From Thermovenabulum gondwanense (GTDB lineage: Bacteria > Bacillota > Thermosediminibacteria > Thermosediminibacterales > Thermosediminibacteraceae), in contig NZ_LOHZ01000042.1 in the NCBI RefSeq assembly GCF_001601575.1, forward strand, positions 94,812 through 158,811: a stretch of 64,000 nucleotides of DNA, written 5' to 3'. Made by a program: the position numbers and the translations under genes. The notes under the pieces were generated by a model. It ran no database searches and had not been told where the DNA came from. It saw only the letters and a program-made list of their open reading frames with translations. The stretch's first letter is position 1. Each line of letters begins with the position of its first letter. Shown one piece after another: positions 63,803 to 64,000 of the stretch.

Positions 63803-64000
63803 ATGCATTTTCTTTCTTTATCCTCATTAAAGCCTTTTTCATGCGGTTATACCCTTCCATCAAATCTTCTTCCGTTACCGTGAGAATCGGCCTGAACCTT
63901 ACTCCCTTTACACCCGTCGCCAATACCAGCATCCGCTCTTCAAAGCAATATTTCAAAAATTTACCCCTAAGTTCCTGATCGGGAAAATCAAAGGCCGCCA
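63801..64000 (-). CDS. Class-III aminotransferase, C-terminal end (5' part outside window)
   Basis: 66 codons visible, ending KKALMRIKKENA. The stretch AAFDFPDQELRGKFLKYCFE and VKGVRFRPILTVTEEDL matches the small-domain end of class-III PLP aminotransferases, such as L-lysine 6-, ornithine or 4-aminobutyrate aminotransferases. The active-site lysine lies outside the window, so the substrate cannot be assigned. Confidence 0.75.
   Translation of the reverse strand, partial: AAFDFPDQELRGKFLKYCFEERMLVLATGVKGVRFRPILTVTEEDLMEGYNRMKKALMRIKKENA

Overview
The window is AT-rich and compact, carries almost every gene on the minus strand, and holds no rRNA, tRNA, CRISPR array or insertion sequence. It looks like the chromosome of a motile, spore-forming, anaerobic, probably thermophilic Firmicute of the Thermoanaerobacterales/Thermosediminibacterales type. 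Evidence: the gene order dprA-topA-trmFO-codV-hslV-hslU-codY-fla/che matches the Bacillus/Clostridia layout; GerW (YtfJ), DacF, CodY, FliY, CheC, CheD and FlbD are typical of Firmicutes; HydE implies [FeFe]-hydrogenase. The lineage is inferred from protein content, not from a search.

Layout, left to right. (1) 1-4292: an edge-truncated flavoprotein with a PyrK-like flavin/2Fe-2S partner, then an uncharacterised P-loop protein, a 77-residue protein and an FCD-type regulator. (2) 4377-10028: a minus-strand operon of site-2 protease-like protein, trpS, scpA, scpB, DUF2953, gerW, a MazG-like protein and dacF. (3) 10126-11812: lysA under a lysine riboswitch. (4) 11845-16025: an AI-2E-type permease, a zinc-ribbon protein, and the sulfur operon iscS-iscU-mnmA behind a strong promoter with a palindromic operator. 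(5) 16053-44303: one unbroken fla/che operon of about 28 kb (flgB, flgC, fliE, fliF, fliG, fliH, fliI, fliJ, motE-like, fliK, flgD, a TIGR02530-type gene, flgE, flbD, motA, motB, fliL, fliM, fliY, cheY, fliO, fliP, fliQ, fliR, flhB, flhA, flhF, flhG, a PilZ gene, cheA, cheW, cheC, cheD, sigD, and a frameshifted last gene). It starts at a sigma-A-like promoter followed by a c-di-GMP-I riboswitch with terminator. (6) 44373-53225: codY, hslU, hslV, xerC/codV, trmFO, topA, dprA and cobO. (7) 53466-58269: a plus-strand beta-CASP nuclease, a convergent MFS transporter, a plus-strand ROK kinase, and thiM under a TPP riboswitch. (8) 58296-64000: hydE, a PLP racemase, a ComM-like ATPase, a DUF815 ATPase, a small plus-strand ORF and the tail of a class-III aminotransferase.

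How it fits together. Three metabolite-sensing leaders (lysine, c-di-GMP, TPP) each follow a recognisable sigma-A-like promoter and carry a terminator. Cyclic di-GMP probably controls motility twice: through the leader before flgB, and through the PilZ protein encoded between flhG and cheA. The che genes form the CheC/CheD/FliY type of chemotaxis system.

The items most worth following up are a GC-rich structured segment between the TIGR02530-type gene and flgE; two genes (last fla gene, AI-2E permease) that each look broken by a single base in a homopolymer; a lysA leader whose elements could control both transcription and translation; and a perfect 16-bp hairpin that buries the dacF ribosome binding site.
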